This document shows positions 10,958 to 21,678 of a DNA stretch of 64,000 bases, piece by piece. Source of the DNA: Toxotes chatareus (taxonomy: Eukaryota; Chordata; Actinopteri; Toxotidae). Below the pieces are notes generated by a model. That model had not been told where the DNA came from. It saw only the letters and a list, made by a program, of their open reading frames with translations, and did no database searches. The stretch covers positions 45,478-109,477 of the forward strand of contig JAFBJY010000255.1 of NCBI GenBank assembly GCA_016801885.1. Direction: 5' to 3'. The position numbers and the translations under genes are program-made. Numbering within the stretch: the stretch's first letter is position 1; the number at the start of each line of letters is the position of its first letter.

Positions 10958-11355
10958 GGTTTATTTATATAGCACCATTCGTACAAGGTAATTCATAGCG
11001 CTTTACAGATTACATATAATATATAATAATCATAGAATAAAAGCATATTATATAACATTAAAATCATACATAATAGAATAAAAGATATATATTAAAACAT
11101 TGGAGCAGAAAAAATAGAAAACAGTAAAATAATTAAATAAGAAGAGTGCAGTTAAGACTATTTAAGAGAATGCTTCAGTAAACAAGTGTGTTTTCAGGCC
11201 TGACTTAAACTGAGTGTTTGGGCTGACCTCAGGTATTCTGGAAGTTTATTCCACATGTGAGGGGCAGAATAACTGAATCCTGCTTCACTTTGTTTAGTCC
11301 TGACCCTAGGAACACACAGTAGGCCTGTCCCTGATGATCTAAGGGATCTGGATGC
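10945..11355 (-). mobile_element. L2-like LINE 3' fragment inserted between BEL zinc knuckles
   Basis: The 3' tail (AAGGCAAGGCAAGG then TTTATTTATATAGCACC) is at the left end. Reading leftward from about 11350, the C-terminus of an L2-type ORF2 can be seen (SGLNKVKQDSVILPL in one frame, GFSYSAPHMWNKLPEYLRSA in another). It is strongly 5'-truncated. It splits the BEL gag/pol zinc-finger region: CFGCLTFGHLSKKC lies to its right and KCQVCSQSHPDILH to its left. Confidence 0.65.
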
Positions 11356-12980
11356 TTCATAAGTCGACTTTTGCATTTTTTGCTGAGGTGCCCAAAGGTA
11401 AGACATCCGAAACACAAGCCTTAAGATTTCAGGAAGTCAATCCGTTCTGTGTTTTTCAGCTCTTTAATTTTGTCGCATACAGAAAGTGCATGATTCTTCT
11501 GGCAAAAGAAACAAGGTTTGTGAAAAGCTGTGAGAATATCTTTTACAGGGCTGCTTTTCTTAGCAGTTGCCTCCATGGTTGCATCTTTCACACTTGTAGC
11601 AAATTAGTAGGATTATCCATTTCTTCCATGAATTCAATATGGTCCATTGTGTTTCTACATCCAATCAGGAAAAAGCCGTAAGCACTTAATGCTTTACCAT
11701 CTTCAGATTTGATCTGAGGCCATTTCAAAGCTTTATCCATGTATGCATTTGCAATCTTCAGCTCGTCTCCATATTGCCTCTGGAGCAACTTTGTGGCCTC
11801 GAGGTAGCCTCTGTCAGGTGACATATGCTCACAGCTACAAACAAGTTCTTGCGGATCCCTGCTGGTATACTGCTCCAAATAGTACAACGTGTCCTTATAA
11901 CTGCCTGTTTTATCATCCACAGCATGCTCAAATGCCCTGATGAAGGATTCATAAGTGAGAGGATCACCTTTAAAAACTGGAATGGCTTTCAAAGGGAGAT
12001 ATGACCTCCTCTGTTGCTGTACCAGCATCTCAATAATCTCATTCTGCCTCTGCATGACTTCATGCAGTTCGTCATTGTGAGCTGCCCGTGGGTGGCTGCT
12101 GCCAGGTGGCTTGATCTGATGTGTGTCTGGCAAAGGCTGCACCAATGTGCCAGGAATGTATGCTGCTTGTCCTCCTGCAGCAGCATTCAAGGATTGCATA
12201 GCATTTGCGCTTTCTTCTTCTGGTTTACTTTGTGAACGCCTTTGAGATACAATGCTGTTAATGCTTCCTTTCTCACTGTCATATTCCTTGAACACCTTGA
12301 GTTTGGCGCTAGACTCTGCAATAGCTGTGTCAAGAGCAAGCTGTTCCATTTTAGCTTTCAGCTTCAGCTCTTCACTTTCCAACTCCTGTTTCCTCCTTAA
12401 AGTTGCTGAACATGCCATCAGAGCGTGCTCTGCTTCTTCCTTCATACGTGCTGAGGACCCAGTAGTTGTTGATAATGCAACTGAGGATTTCTTGCTATGT
12501 CGACACCCTGTAGCAGCTTGAGATACACTGTCCTCTGGTTTAACATCATCCTCACCAAGATTGCTTCTTGGATTTTCATTTGCACCTTTATCTCCATGTG
12601 CATTATTTTTATCTGTTAATTTCTTCTTCATTACAGCACACCAGTTTTCAGTATTTTCAACAAAGTCTCTTAATGGTGCTGCTCTTGGTTCATACCAGTT
12701 ATGTTGATCTGCTTGTCCCTCATCTTCATCCAATAAAGCCACAACTGCAGCATTTATATCCTCAAACTCAGTGAATGTTTTACCAAACTGATCATGAAGC
12801 ATTTCTTCTACCTCATGCACAGTTGAGCCATCAAGTTTCAAGTTTTAAATAATTCACATCATACTTGTAAGCTGAGATAATTTACCTCTTCTGGATCCAA
12901 TAAGCCTGCTTATTTTATCCTCCACTGCCTTCTCTGTGGGCTTTGGCGCCCTCTTGTGGGTGGATTCTTCCATGGCCACA
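11340..12980 (-). pseudogene. BEL/Pao element 1 gag
   Basis: This is the Gag of the BEL element. It probably starts at MEESTHKRAPKPTEKAVEDK (about 12973), and two in-frame stops (TGA, TAA) follow near 12845-12860. The long open part, 12841-11588, has an acidic N-terminal half, a coiled-coil-like stretch (LRRKQELESEELKLKAKMEQ) and the Pao/DUF1759 block (LPLKAIPVFKGDPLTYESF, then LLQRQYGDELKIANAYMDKA). After a break it ends in the CCHC knuckle CFGCLTFGHLSKKC (about 11376-11417). Gag packages the element RNA. The stops and frameshift mark it as defective. Confidence 0.8.
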
Positions 12981-13234
12981 GCAAGAACCACTTGGCTAAC
13001 TGCTGATATCCAAATCCATGTCAAAGCAATGCGTTTGCCTTTTATGCGCTTCTGGCGTCTCTGACAGGCGATTAAAGAAGTCATTAAAGTAAGTTGTCGA
13101 AACTTGTTGCACAGCATCCACAGGCTTAATTTCTTTTGTTATGAGGGCTTGGGGTTTAATCCTCATCCTTTCAGAAACGACTTAATCCACATTAGTCCGT
13201 TCTTCTCTTTGTCGAGAGTGGAGTTTTTTCGCTT

Positions 13235-13329
13235 GTAGCGGCAATCAGTCCACTAACCTTCTTTACCGCTACTATTAAGCAAACCTTCAGCAATAAGTAT
13301 GACTGGTAATGAATCTTCTGACCAGGTAA
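13235..13329 (-). repeat. BEL/Pao element 1, truncated 5' LTR
   Basis: These 95 bases match 5934-6029 with a few substitutions (for example CAGTCC for CTGTCC). In element orientation this is only the last part of the 5' LTR. The outer part, presumably several hundred bases, is missing, and homology stops after CCAGGTAA. A primer-binding-site region should lie just inside (13200-13234), but I cannot name the tRNA. Confidence 0.6.
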
Positions 13330-13563
13330 AATCCTTTGCAGTCATTGACTGTAGTATCCATTATTATATTTTAGTCAATGTGCTGAGAGCCTGAAGAACA
13401 AAACATGTCTAACTGTCCAAATACTTACAGCCGTGACTATACATGTCTGTTTATTACTGATTGTGTCATATTTAACTGTCATGTCTCCAACTTGTTGAGA
13501 ATAAAACAGAAAGGATTTGAATCAGAGCCAACGAAAGATGATCATCAATGCAGAAACTGAGAG

Positions 13564-14212
13564 CAGTGGCGGTTTTACATTGAATTTCTCCTGGGCGAGA
13601 CCCCCTCCGAGCCGCCCCCAACCCTAACCCCTAACCCACTTAACAGCCATGTTTATTATAACAATATTTATATTATAACAATCTCCAACTCCAACATTGC
13701 CAAAACAATTGGAAATGGAAATTAAAGTTATCAGAAATTAAATAAATATACTCATGTCATGTCATCATCTGCCGCTTATCTGGGTCCACCCAGTCCACAA
13801 TGCACCGAAGTCCTACAGCACCTCCCATAGGTGGTGAGCCCATGGTAGGTAAATATACTCTATAAACATAAAAGTGGGAAAAATATACACAATCACACAT
13901 AACAACAGCGGAGAATAACGATAATATAAAATAATAATATATTTTTTATTTTAGAATAATAACAATAAAAGAATAATATACAAATAAAATATAGAATAAA
14001 TATTCTGAATAGCACAAATCCTTCATCACACAAATGAAAACACACTAAAGGAAATCTAAAGACCCGACCTTTCTGACCTTCCTTGATGCAAAATCATCAA
14101 TAATGTCATACAAAATCTGCTCCCCTATTCAGTGATTGATACTGATGACAGCAAGGCCAGTGAGCCGTTCCTGAGACATGGTTGACCTCAGGTACGACTT
14201 GATCAACTTTAG
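13564..14212. mobile_element. hAT-like element, 3' end lost to a LINE
   Basis: It begins with the hAT-type terminus CAGTGGCGGTTTTACATTG. It shares most of its AT-rich body with the shorter element at 58150-58598 (GTGGGAAAAATATACACAATC, TGATACTGATGACAGCAAGG). It carries about 110 extra bases near 13755-13855. The other terminus is not present before the LINE tail at 14213. It has no transposase frame, so it is non-autonomous. Confidence 0.55.
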
Positions 14213-17200
14213 CATTCAAGATTCAAGATTCAAGAGTCTTTATTGTCATTTATGCGAGCATAACGAAATTTTTCAGAGAATCTCGGCTTAAAGGCACACA
14301 TGAAAGAATAATAACATAAATACTTAAAAAAAAAAAAAAAGAACTTATGAAAATATAAACACAAAGTAAGTAAAGTAAGTAAAGTAAGTAAAGTAATAAA
14401 GTGCAGCTTAGTGCGGTCCAGTGTATGGAGTGCTGTCAGTGTTGATTGTCTTCTGTGTGGTTGTCACCAGGGGTGTGTGTGTGTGTGTGTGTGTGTCTGT
14501 CTGTCTGTGTGTGTGTGTGTGTGTGTGTGAGAAGGTGGGTGTATGTGGCTGGAGGGGGAGGGTGCCTGTGTGAGGGTTCTGTAAAGGGGTTGAGTGTTTC
14601 ACTGTGGGGGCTATTGCTTTTACAGCTCTGGGGAAGAAGCTGTCCCTGAGTCTGTTTGTGCTTGTTTTAATGTTCCTGTACCGCTTTCCTGATGGAAGCG
14701 GTACAAACAGTGAGTTGCCTGGGTGGGTGGGATCGGCGCAATGCGTCTGGCCCTTTTCTGGACTCGGGCAGTGTACACTGAGTCCAGATCTGGTAGACGA
14801 CAGCCTACAATCCCCTGTGCTGTCCTCACCACCCGGGCTAAGTCCTTCCTGTCCTGTGCTGTGCAGCTGCCATACCACACTGTCACACTGAGACACAGGA
14901 TGCTTTCGATCGTGGCCCTGTAAAAGTTTGTGAGCAGCTGAGAAGACAGTCCAGTCCGCTTCAACTTCCTGAGAAAGAAGAGCCGTTGTTGGGCCTTTTT
15001 CACCAGGTGTGAAGTGTTCACAGACCAGGAGAGGTCAGAGGAAATGTGGATGCCCAGGAACTTTATGCTGTCCACACGCTCCACCGCCTCCCCATGTATG
15101 CAGAGAGGAGCGTGTTCAGTCTTCCTGGACCTCCTATAATCCACTATGACCTCCTTGGTCTTGCTGATGTTCAGGATGAGGTTATTCCTGTTACACCACT
15201 GTGTCAGATTCTGGACCTCTTCTCTGTAGTGGGTCTCATCATTGTTGGATATGAGACCCACCACAGTGGTGTCGTCCGCAAACTTCACAACCATGTTTGT
15301 GGGGTGGATGGCAGAGCAGTCGTGTGTGAAGAGTGTGAAGAGGGCAGGGCTGAGCACACAACCTTGCGGCGTGCCAGTGTTGAGGATCAGTGGGGCAGAT
15401 GTAGACTCTCCTATCCTCACCACCTGGGGCCTGTTGGTGAGGAAGTCACTGATCCAGGAGCAGAACGGTGTTGACAAACCCAGGTTGTGGAGCTTCAGGG
15501 CCAGCATGTCCGGGGGAACAGTGTTAAAGGCTGAGCTGAAGTCCACAAATAGCATCCTAACATAGGTGTTAGGATGCTGCAGGTGAGTCAGGGCTGTGTG
15601 AAGTGCTAACGAGACAGCATCCTCTGTGAGAACGGTTCTCCCTGTAGGCAAACTGGAGGCTGTCCAGGCCAGCGGGGATGGTGTCCTTGATGTACTTCCT
15701 CTCGAAGCACTTCATGATGACTGGAGTCAGAGCGACAGGCCGGTAATCGTTGAGGCAGGTGATGGTTGGTTTCTTTGGCACAGGCACAATGATGGAGGAC
15801 TTCAGGCATACAGGGACCATGGAAAGCTGCATGGACAGGTTGAAAATGTCCAGAAAACTCCTGCCAGTTGGTCAGCGCATGACTTCAGGGTACGACCTGA
15901 CACCTTGTCTGGACCTGCAGCCTTGTTGATGTTGATCCTCCTCATGGCGGAGGTCACTTGGTGCAGCTGCAGGACGAGAGGCTGATGCTGCACCTCTGGC
16001 TGAGGTAGATGTACAGTCCTTCTGCAGCCTGGGAAGTCGAAGCGTGTGAAGAAACTGTTTAAGGTGTCAGGCCGACCTGTTGGTCGCTGCGCTTGTAGTC
16101 CGTGATGGCCCTTATACCTTTCCACATGTTGTGTGGGTTGTTGTCATTGAAGTGCTCCTCAATGCGCTGCTTGTACCTGTGTTTTGCCACCTGGATGCCC
16201 TTTTTCAGATCTTTCCGGGCCCTGCTGTAAGCCAGCCTATCTCCTGATCTATAGGCTGCATCCGGGCTTTAGCAGGGTCCGCACTGTGCTGTCCACCCAT
16301 GGCTTCTGGTTGGGAAAAACCGTGATTGTCTTTGTGGGTAGGACAGCATCAGTGCAAAAGTGAACATAGGACAGCACAGATGACGTGTATTCCTCGAGAT
16401 CAGCGCCTGCTTTGAACACACCCCAGTCTGTTTGTTCAAAACAGTCCTGTAAGGCTGAAGAAGCCTCCTCAGTCCAAACCTGGATGGTTCTGGTGGTGGG
16501 TTTGGTCCTGCAGATCAGAGGTTTGTAGGCAGGGATCAGCTCCACAGAGATGTGGTCTGACATGCCAAAATGAGCTGCTGCTGCCTTGTATGCTCCTGGG
16601 ATATTGCAGTAAACCTGGTCCAGTATATTGTAGTCTCTGGTCGGAAAGTGAATGAATTTGTGGAATTTGGGGAGAACAGCTTTTAATTCCACATGGTTAA
16701 AGTCTCCAGCCACGATCACAGCCGCCTCTGGATTAGCGTTCATTTGGCTGCTAATCAGGCAGTACAGCTCCTCCAGCGCTAACTTAGCATTAGCTTGCGG
16801 TGGTATGTAGGGCGCTTCACGATCATGACAGAGGTGAGTTCTCTAACCAGTTTAAACGGTCTGCACTTCACTGCCAGATATTCCAAATCGGGGGAGCAGA
16901 AAGTTCCAATTATGTTCGTTGCTGTACACCACGAGTTGTGAATGTACAGTGCCAAACCTCCGCCTTTGGTCTTGCCTGAAGCTGCAGTCCTGTCGGCCCG
17001 GAACAGAGAGCGCCCCGCTAGCTCCACCGCTGCATCGGGATGTTGTTATCCAGCCAGGTCTCGGTGAAGATCGCTACACAGCTGTCAATCTTACGTGAGA
17101 CGATCCTCAGTCGAATCTCGTCCAGTTTGTTGACGAGTGACCTGGCGTTGGCGAGGAGGAGACTGGGCAGAGCCGGTCTGTGTGGTTTAGCATGTAGCCT

Positions 17201-17400
17201 AGCACGCAGCCCGCTCCGCTTGCCCCGCTTTTGTTTACGTTGTCTCCTCCGTCTTCTAGGCCACAGAGGGGGGATGGCAAGAGCCTCTGTGGTCCGCTGC
17301 AGTCTCGGGTGGAATAAGATCCAGCTTTGGGGTGCACAAAGTGCGAGTTTTCCCCAATTCCCACAATTCAGCCCTTCCGTACTGGATTAAGGCTTCAAGT
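14213..17400 (-). mobile_element. Rex1/CR1-like LINE, nearly full length, frameshifted
   Basis: This is a non-LTR retrotransposon read right to left. Endonuclease fragments come first: GGGLALYIHNSWCTATNI (about 16950), then VAGDFNHVELKAVLPKF and GMSDHISVELIPAYKP (16743-16500). After a linker comes the reverse transcriptase: LNDYRPVALTPVIMKCFE (about 15740), MLFVDFSSAFNTVPPDML (15560), GTPQGCVLSPALFTLF and VKFADDTTVVGLI (15400-15230). The C-terminus is QKRARRIAPIPPTQ. The 3' end has an (ATTCAAG)n-type tail with TCTTTATTGTCATT at 14213-14260. The RT palm with FADD is in one 343-codon frame. Frame changes in the endonuclease and 5' part mean it is probably immobile. It interrupts the hAT-like repeat. 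Confidence 0.8.
14471..14529. repeat. TG/TCTG microsatellite
   Basis: A (TG)n tract with TCTG interruptions within the 3' region of the LINE. It generates spurious valine/cysteine-rich frames. Confidence 0.9.
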
Positions 17401-17813
17401 CTTTGAAATACAGTGAAAACACGAACAAAACACTAATACAAACATAGTAAGCCGAAGCCGAGAGCAGGAGACATTCATCTGCCAGTGTCTCAAACCAAGG
17501 AAGAAATGAAATCAGGTCTCTGATCATGTCTCTGTCTTCTCCATCAGATCATGTCTCTCTGAGATCCTGATCTTGTCATTCTGAGATCTTTTGTTGTGTC
17601 TGACACCAAAAGTGATATATATAAGACAAATGATGAAATCTTTCCTCCATGTCACCTCCCTGCTCCGTATAATTCCAAGATAAGGACTCCAGGTCCTTTG
17701 TCTGTTTGCTGAATGAACAGAATAATCAAAACATCTGTGTATGAGAGCCATGTAATGTCCATGTTTGCATGCTGAAAGAGAACGTGCTGGTCTGACCCCC
17801 CTCCTCCTTTCAG

Positions 17814-17860
17814 GGTGGAGCCTGGTGGAGTCCAATGGTTGAGACCAGGTCTGAGGAAGT
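17814..17860 (+). CDS. NLR linker exon before B30.2
   Basis: This 47-bp exon lies between CTTTCAG and GTAAGT. It encodes VEPGGVQWLRPGLRK, a short sequence that in fish NLR and fintrim-type proteins immediately precedes the B30.2 domain. It ends after the first base of a Tyr codon completed by the next exon (T|AT). It is intact. Confidence 0.75.
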
Positions 17861-17988
17861 GTAAGTGTGGTTTTCATTTGATTCCTGAAAACAAAGTAGC
17901 TCACATTCAACCATCTTCAAAGTGTCAATCAGTGATCAGGTGATAGATCAATAACTGCAGCTGTGTTGTGTCTTCTTCTCTCCATCAG

Positions 17989-18536
17989 ATTTCTGTGAAC
18001 TCACCATCGACACAAACACAGTAAACAGAGAGATCAAACTGTCTGACAACAACAGGGAGGTGACACGTGTGGAGGAGGATCAGTCATATCCTGATCATTC
18101 AGACAGATTTGACCAGTGTCCTCAGCTGCTGTGTAGTAATGGTCTGACTGGTCGCTGTTACTGGGAGGTTGAATGGAGAGGAATGGTTGATATATCAGTG
18201 AGTTACAGAGGAATCAGAAGGAAAGGAAGCAGAGAAAACTGTTTGTTTGGAGAGAATCAGTCCTGGAGTCTCAGCTGCTCTGATCTTGGTTACTCTGTTT
18301 GGCACAATAACAGGAAGACATCTGTCTCCTCCTCCTCTCCATCATCTTCCTCTGTCTCTCACAGAGTAGCAGTGTATGTGGACTGTCCTGCTGGCTCTCT
18401 GTCCTTCTACAGGGTCTCCTCTGACTCACTGATCCACCTCTACACCTTCAACACCACATTCACTGAACCTCTGTATCCTGGGTTTGGGTTTGACCTGTGG
18501 TGGTTTGGTTCCTCAGTGTCTCTGTGTAGAGTGTAG
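17989..18536 (+). CDS. NLR B30.2/SPRY terminal exon
   Basis: This terminal exon runs from TCCATCAG (acceptor) to a TAG stop at 18534-18536. It encodes a complete PRY-SPRY domain: FCELTIDTNTVNREIKLSDN (PRY), then LTGRCYWEVEW (about 18148-18180), SVWHNN, VAVYVDCPAGSLSFYRVS and PLYPGFGF near the end. B30.2 is a ligand-binding beta-sandwich fused to many fish NLRs and TRIMs. No frame breaks are seen, unlike the NACHT and LRR exons of the same gene. It is about 12.5 kb from the last LRR exon because of transposons. It could still be spliced to the upstream exons. Confidence 0.85.
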
Positions 18537-19667
18537 CAGAGAGAGTCTCCTCCTGTTAGAGAAACTCTCTCACTGTTGAACAGATAGTTCAGTCTGTACA
18601 GGTCTGTCTCTTTTACTCACACACACCTTTTCAGATTCATGTATTAAAGCACTTTATTTGTTAAACTCTTCTAAATGATTAATTGTAAACTTGGCATAGA
18701 GTTAAAAAGCTCCTGACTACTCTGAAGAGTTTTGAAATATATGAAACTATTTGGTCATCACAGCCCAGCTGATCATTACACATCAACATTTTATTACTCA
18801 GCAAAATCCACTGCTGTGCTTTTTGTTGTAAAGGATAAGGCTGATGATTTGTCCCCAACAAATAAACCACCTTCTCCTATTTGAGTTTGTTTCACTAAAA
18901 GAAAACTACAATGTCCAGATATTTTAGTACATTACTGAGCCTTTTTTCTTAAACTGAAACTATTTTTTTAGTGAATTGTTTTCAATAATTTAAAAAGCTG
19001 AGAGCCACAGACAGGGTGAGGAAGTATAATAGTGTGTGTTTCCTGAAATCCCACAGTGTTTTCTCTTATGTTGCTTTTTCTGATTCTTTGTGGTCTGATC
19101 TGTCTGCACGCGTGTTTTCTTGAGCCCACCCTGTGTGTGAATGGACAAAAGCACAAAATAAACACTCAGCAAACAAAATAACATTCTTCATGTTTGAGTC
19201 ACGTCTTCCAGAGATACAAAAATCATATAATCCAAGTACAATGAGCAGCAATAACTGTTCCAGACACACGCATTGAATTTGTTAAAACTCTAAAAGTTTT
19301 ACAGTGTTGAGTCTGGAACGTTGCAGTCAGTTCACAAGCAGATCATGAGACACGTGACCAGACAAGGGAAATGTCAGTGAAGACCATAAAGTACCACTAC
19401 ATGTAGACATCATCTAAGTTTGTGTGTTCACTCTGTGAGTCACCTGCTCACTTCTATTCAGTTCAACTCTAAACTCTTTTTTCTTCCCTGTATCGTCAGT
19501 TGTTTGTCACAAACATTAGACACAGATTTATACAGTTCAGCTTGAGTAGTTATTTTTCAATGAACTTAGTCATTTCAAACTATTTGAAATGAAGTTTCTG
19601 TTTGTCATAAGAGCTTGAGGCACATTGTGCTGAAGGGACAAAAAGGAAGCAAGTTTCTTTTTACTGT
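18537..19667 (+). other. NLR 3' UTR and downstream flank, no gene seen
   Basis: This is the 3' flank of the B30.2 exon. Candidate poly(A) signals are ATTAAA at 18643-18648 and AATAAA at 18861-18866. The remainder is AT-rich unique-looking sequence without splice-bounded coding segments. Confidence 0.45.
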
Positions 19668-20420
19668 TGTAACGGCTGAAGCCAAGAACACGAGGGAAGG
19701 ACACAAACGCAGACACACCAGGCAGATGGACAGTGATAATGTCCCTTTACTTAATCAGCTCATCTTCTGTCTTAAGGAAAATAAACTTGCACGCATGCAT
19801 TTAAACTACACATGGTCAGTGAACATCACACAGCTTTAATATGTGATAAAAGAACTTTTCTTCCTCTGGACATTAGGCAATGTCCACTGTGACTGTCCAC
19901 CTGAGTATGAATGTTTAACGGTGCAGAGACAGAATAACATAGAGACAAACTGCTGGCTAAGATCCCATCAGAGACCAGCAAACACTTTGTGTTGCTTCCT
20001 CCTCCCATTCCCCTCCTCTTCACTGGCTTCACTACATGTGACAAATCATGGTTGTGGAGCTGAATGAAATGAGTTGGACTCGTCCAGCTTAGTCCTGCTG
20101 TCAGTCCTGAACCATGAAACGCTGCTTTAGTAGCAACAGACACAGTCTCTTCTTCTCTGGATAAAAGTTCCGGTAGGTGTCGCTAATGTGCGTGTGAAAG
20201 CAGCAGAAGAAGCAGCGACAGAGCATCAGCAGCGTTCAGGCTGGGATTTCTTCTTCCTCTCGGCTTCATCTGCGGCGTTTTCTCTTCTGGAAATTAACCA
20301 CTGGAGACGGAGCTTGGTCGGGAAGAGCACGGAGCTGATTAAAGGACACCATGCTTTACGTCTGGATACACACCGTGTGGATCCCGCAAAGGATCGTTTC
20401 ATTTCATGTCCTGGCGATTT
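19668..20420 (-). repeat. Probable 3' LTR of BEL element 2
   Basis: It begins TGTAACGGC, close to the TGTAGCGGC that begins the BEL element 1 LTR, and lies directly at the 3' side of a minus-strand BEL pol. The part 19751-20305 recurs at 39699-41242. That it is an LTR is inferred from position and terminus; no intact partner LTR is in the window. Confidence 0.5.
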
Positions 20421-20423
20421 CCA

Positions 20424-21450
20424 CTAGGAAACACCTGAGTTGAGAGGGAAATTCCAGCTACCTTTAAACATATCAGCTCTCTCACACTGACTGAGGCTGA
20501 ATTCTGAACAGTCTGAAGATACATAGCCAAGTGGCTTGGCATTCAGGATGCCTTCCACTTCTGTAAGGACAGTCTGGAGCACTGTTTCAGTCACTGTCTG
20601 CTCCTTCAGTACAGCGCTGAGAGCCGTCTTCACTGACTTGATTTCTCTCTCCCACGCCCCACCAAGTGAGGAGCACTTGGAGGATTGAAACAGAACTTGA
20701 TTTGCTGTTCAGCTAATTGTTTTTTCAGGTGTGGAGCCATAGCCTTGAAGGTCTCCTGCAGCTCCGGGCTCCTCCAACAAAATTTGTCCCATTGTCAGAG
20801 AGGAGCTCAAAGGGTTTGCCTCTCCTGACGATGAAGCGCCACAGAGACATCAAAAGGCGTCTGCATCAAGTCTCTAGAAGATCCAAATGCACACACGAGT
20901 AGTCATGCATTTATAGATGATACCCCATCGCTTTTCCAGTCGACGTCCAATCTTCACAGTGAAGGGTCCGAAACAGTCCACACCAGTTGAGTAAAAGGAT
21001 GGCTTATACAGTGCACTGAAAGCTGCTTTCTTGAGCTCATCATTCTCTAGTTCTGGACTGACTGAGGGTCTGATTGGCCAGCAGTCTTCAGAGTGGACGC
21101 AGGAACTCAGGGCCTTGGTTCCAGCGATGTGGTTGAGACAGTTCACACAGGGTCATGCCTTGTGTGATATCATCTGCCGGGTTATTTGTGGTATCCACAT
21201 ATCTCCAATTACTCATGTCAGTAAGACTCTGGATCTCAGCCAAGCGGGTGCCAACAAACACTTTGTAACGACAGGACTCTGATTTAATCCAGTGGAGGAC
21301 TGTGGCGGGGTCGGACCAGAGCATGACTCTTCTGATGGACAGAGTGATTTCGTTCTGAAGGACACGGGCCAGTTGAGCACCGTAAGAGCAGCACTCAACT
21401 TCAGTCGGGTATGGAAAGTTGCTTCTTTGGTGCCACATGAGATCTAGCTA
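20424..21450 (-). pseudogene. BEL element 2 RNase H/integrase fragments
   Basis: In reading order: an RNase H-like stretch with CSYGAQLARVL and NWRYVDTTNNPADDITQGM (21380-21170), integrase core FYSTGVDCFGPFTVKIGRR (about 20990-20940, first catalytic Asp in VDCFG), and LTEVEGILNAKPLGYVSSD (20570-20515, catalytic Glu region). At least three frame changes separate these. The segment is the 3' part of a BEL/Pao pol and ends next to the presumed LTR. Confidence 0.7.
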
Positions 21451-21678
21451 GCACAAAGGAGACATAGACTTCCTTCTTGGCATCTTCTGTCCTTAAGTAG
21501 GCCAAAGACCTGTATGCTCTCTCAGATGCGTCACAGAATATGTGAAGGTCTCTGACTGATGTTGGTGAGTCCGCAGATGCTGGGGCATAACATCGAGGGA
21601 GCTCCACCTGGATCAGGTCAGGTATTTCTTGTTCCCAGGCGCACCATCTGTCTCTTGAGGCTCTGTAGTTGGATTGGG

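Noticed and set aside
14408..14923. Plus- and minus-strand frames near 14.4-14.9 kb
   Set aside because: They arise from the (TG)n tract and the antisense of the Rex1-like LINE C-terminus.
20140..20280. A promoter with GGATAAAAGTTCC and GCAGCAGAAGAAGCAGCG
   Set aside because: It is repeated at 41090-41160 as part of a dispersed sequence better explained as an LTR; the TATA-like match is weak and on the strand opposite to the element.
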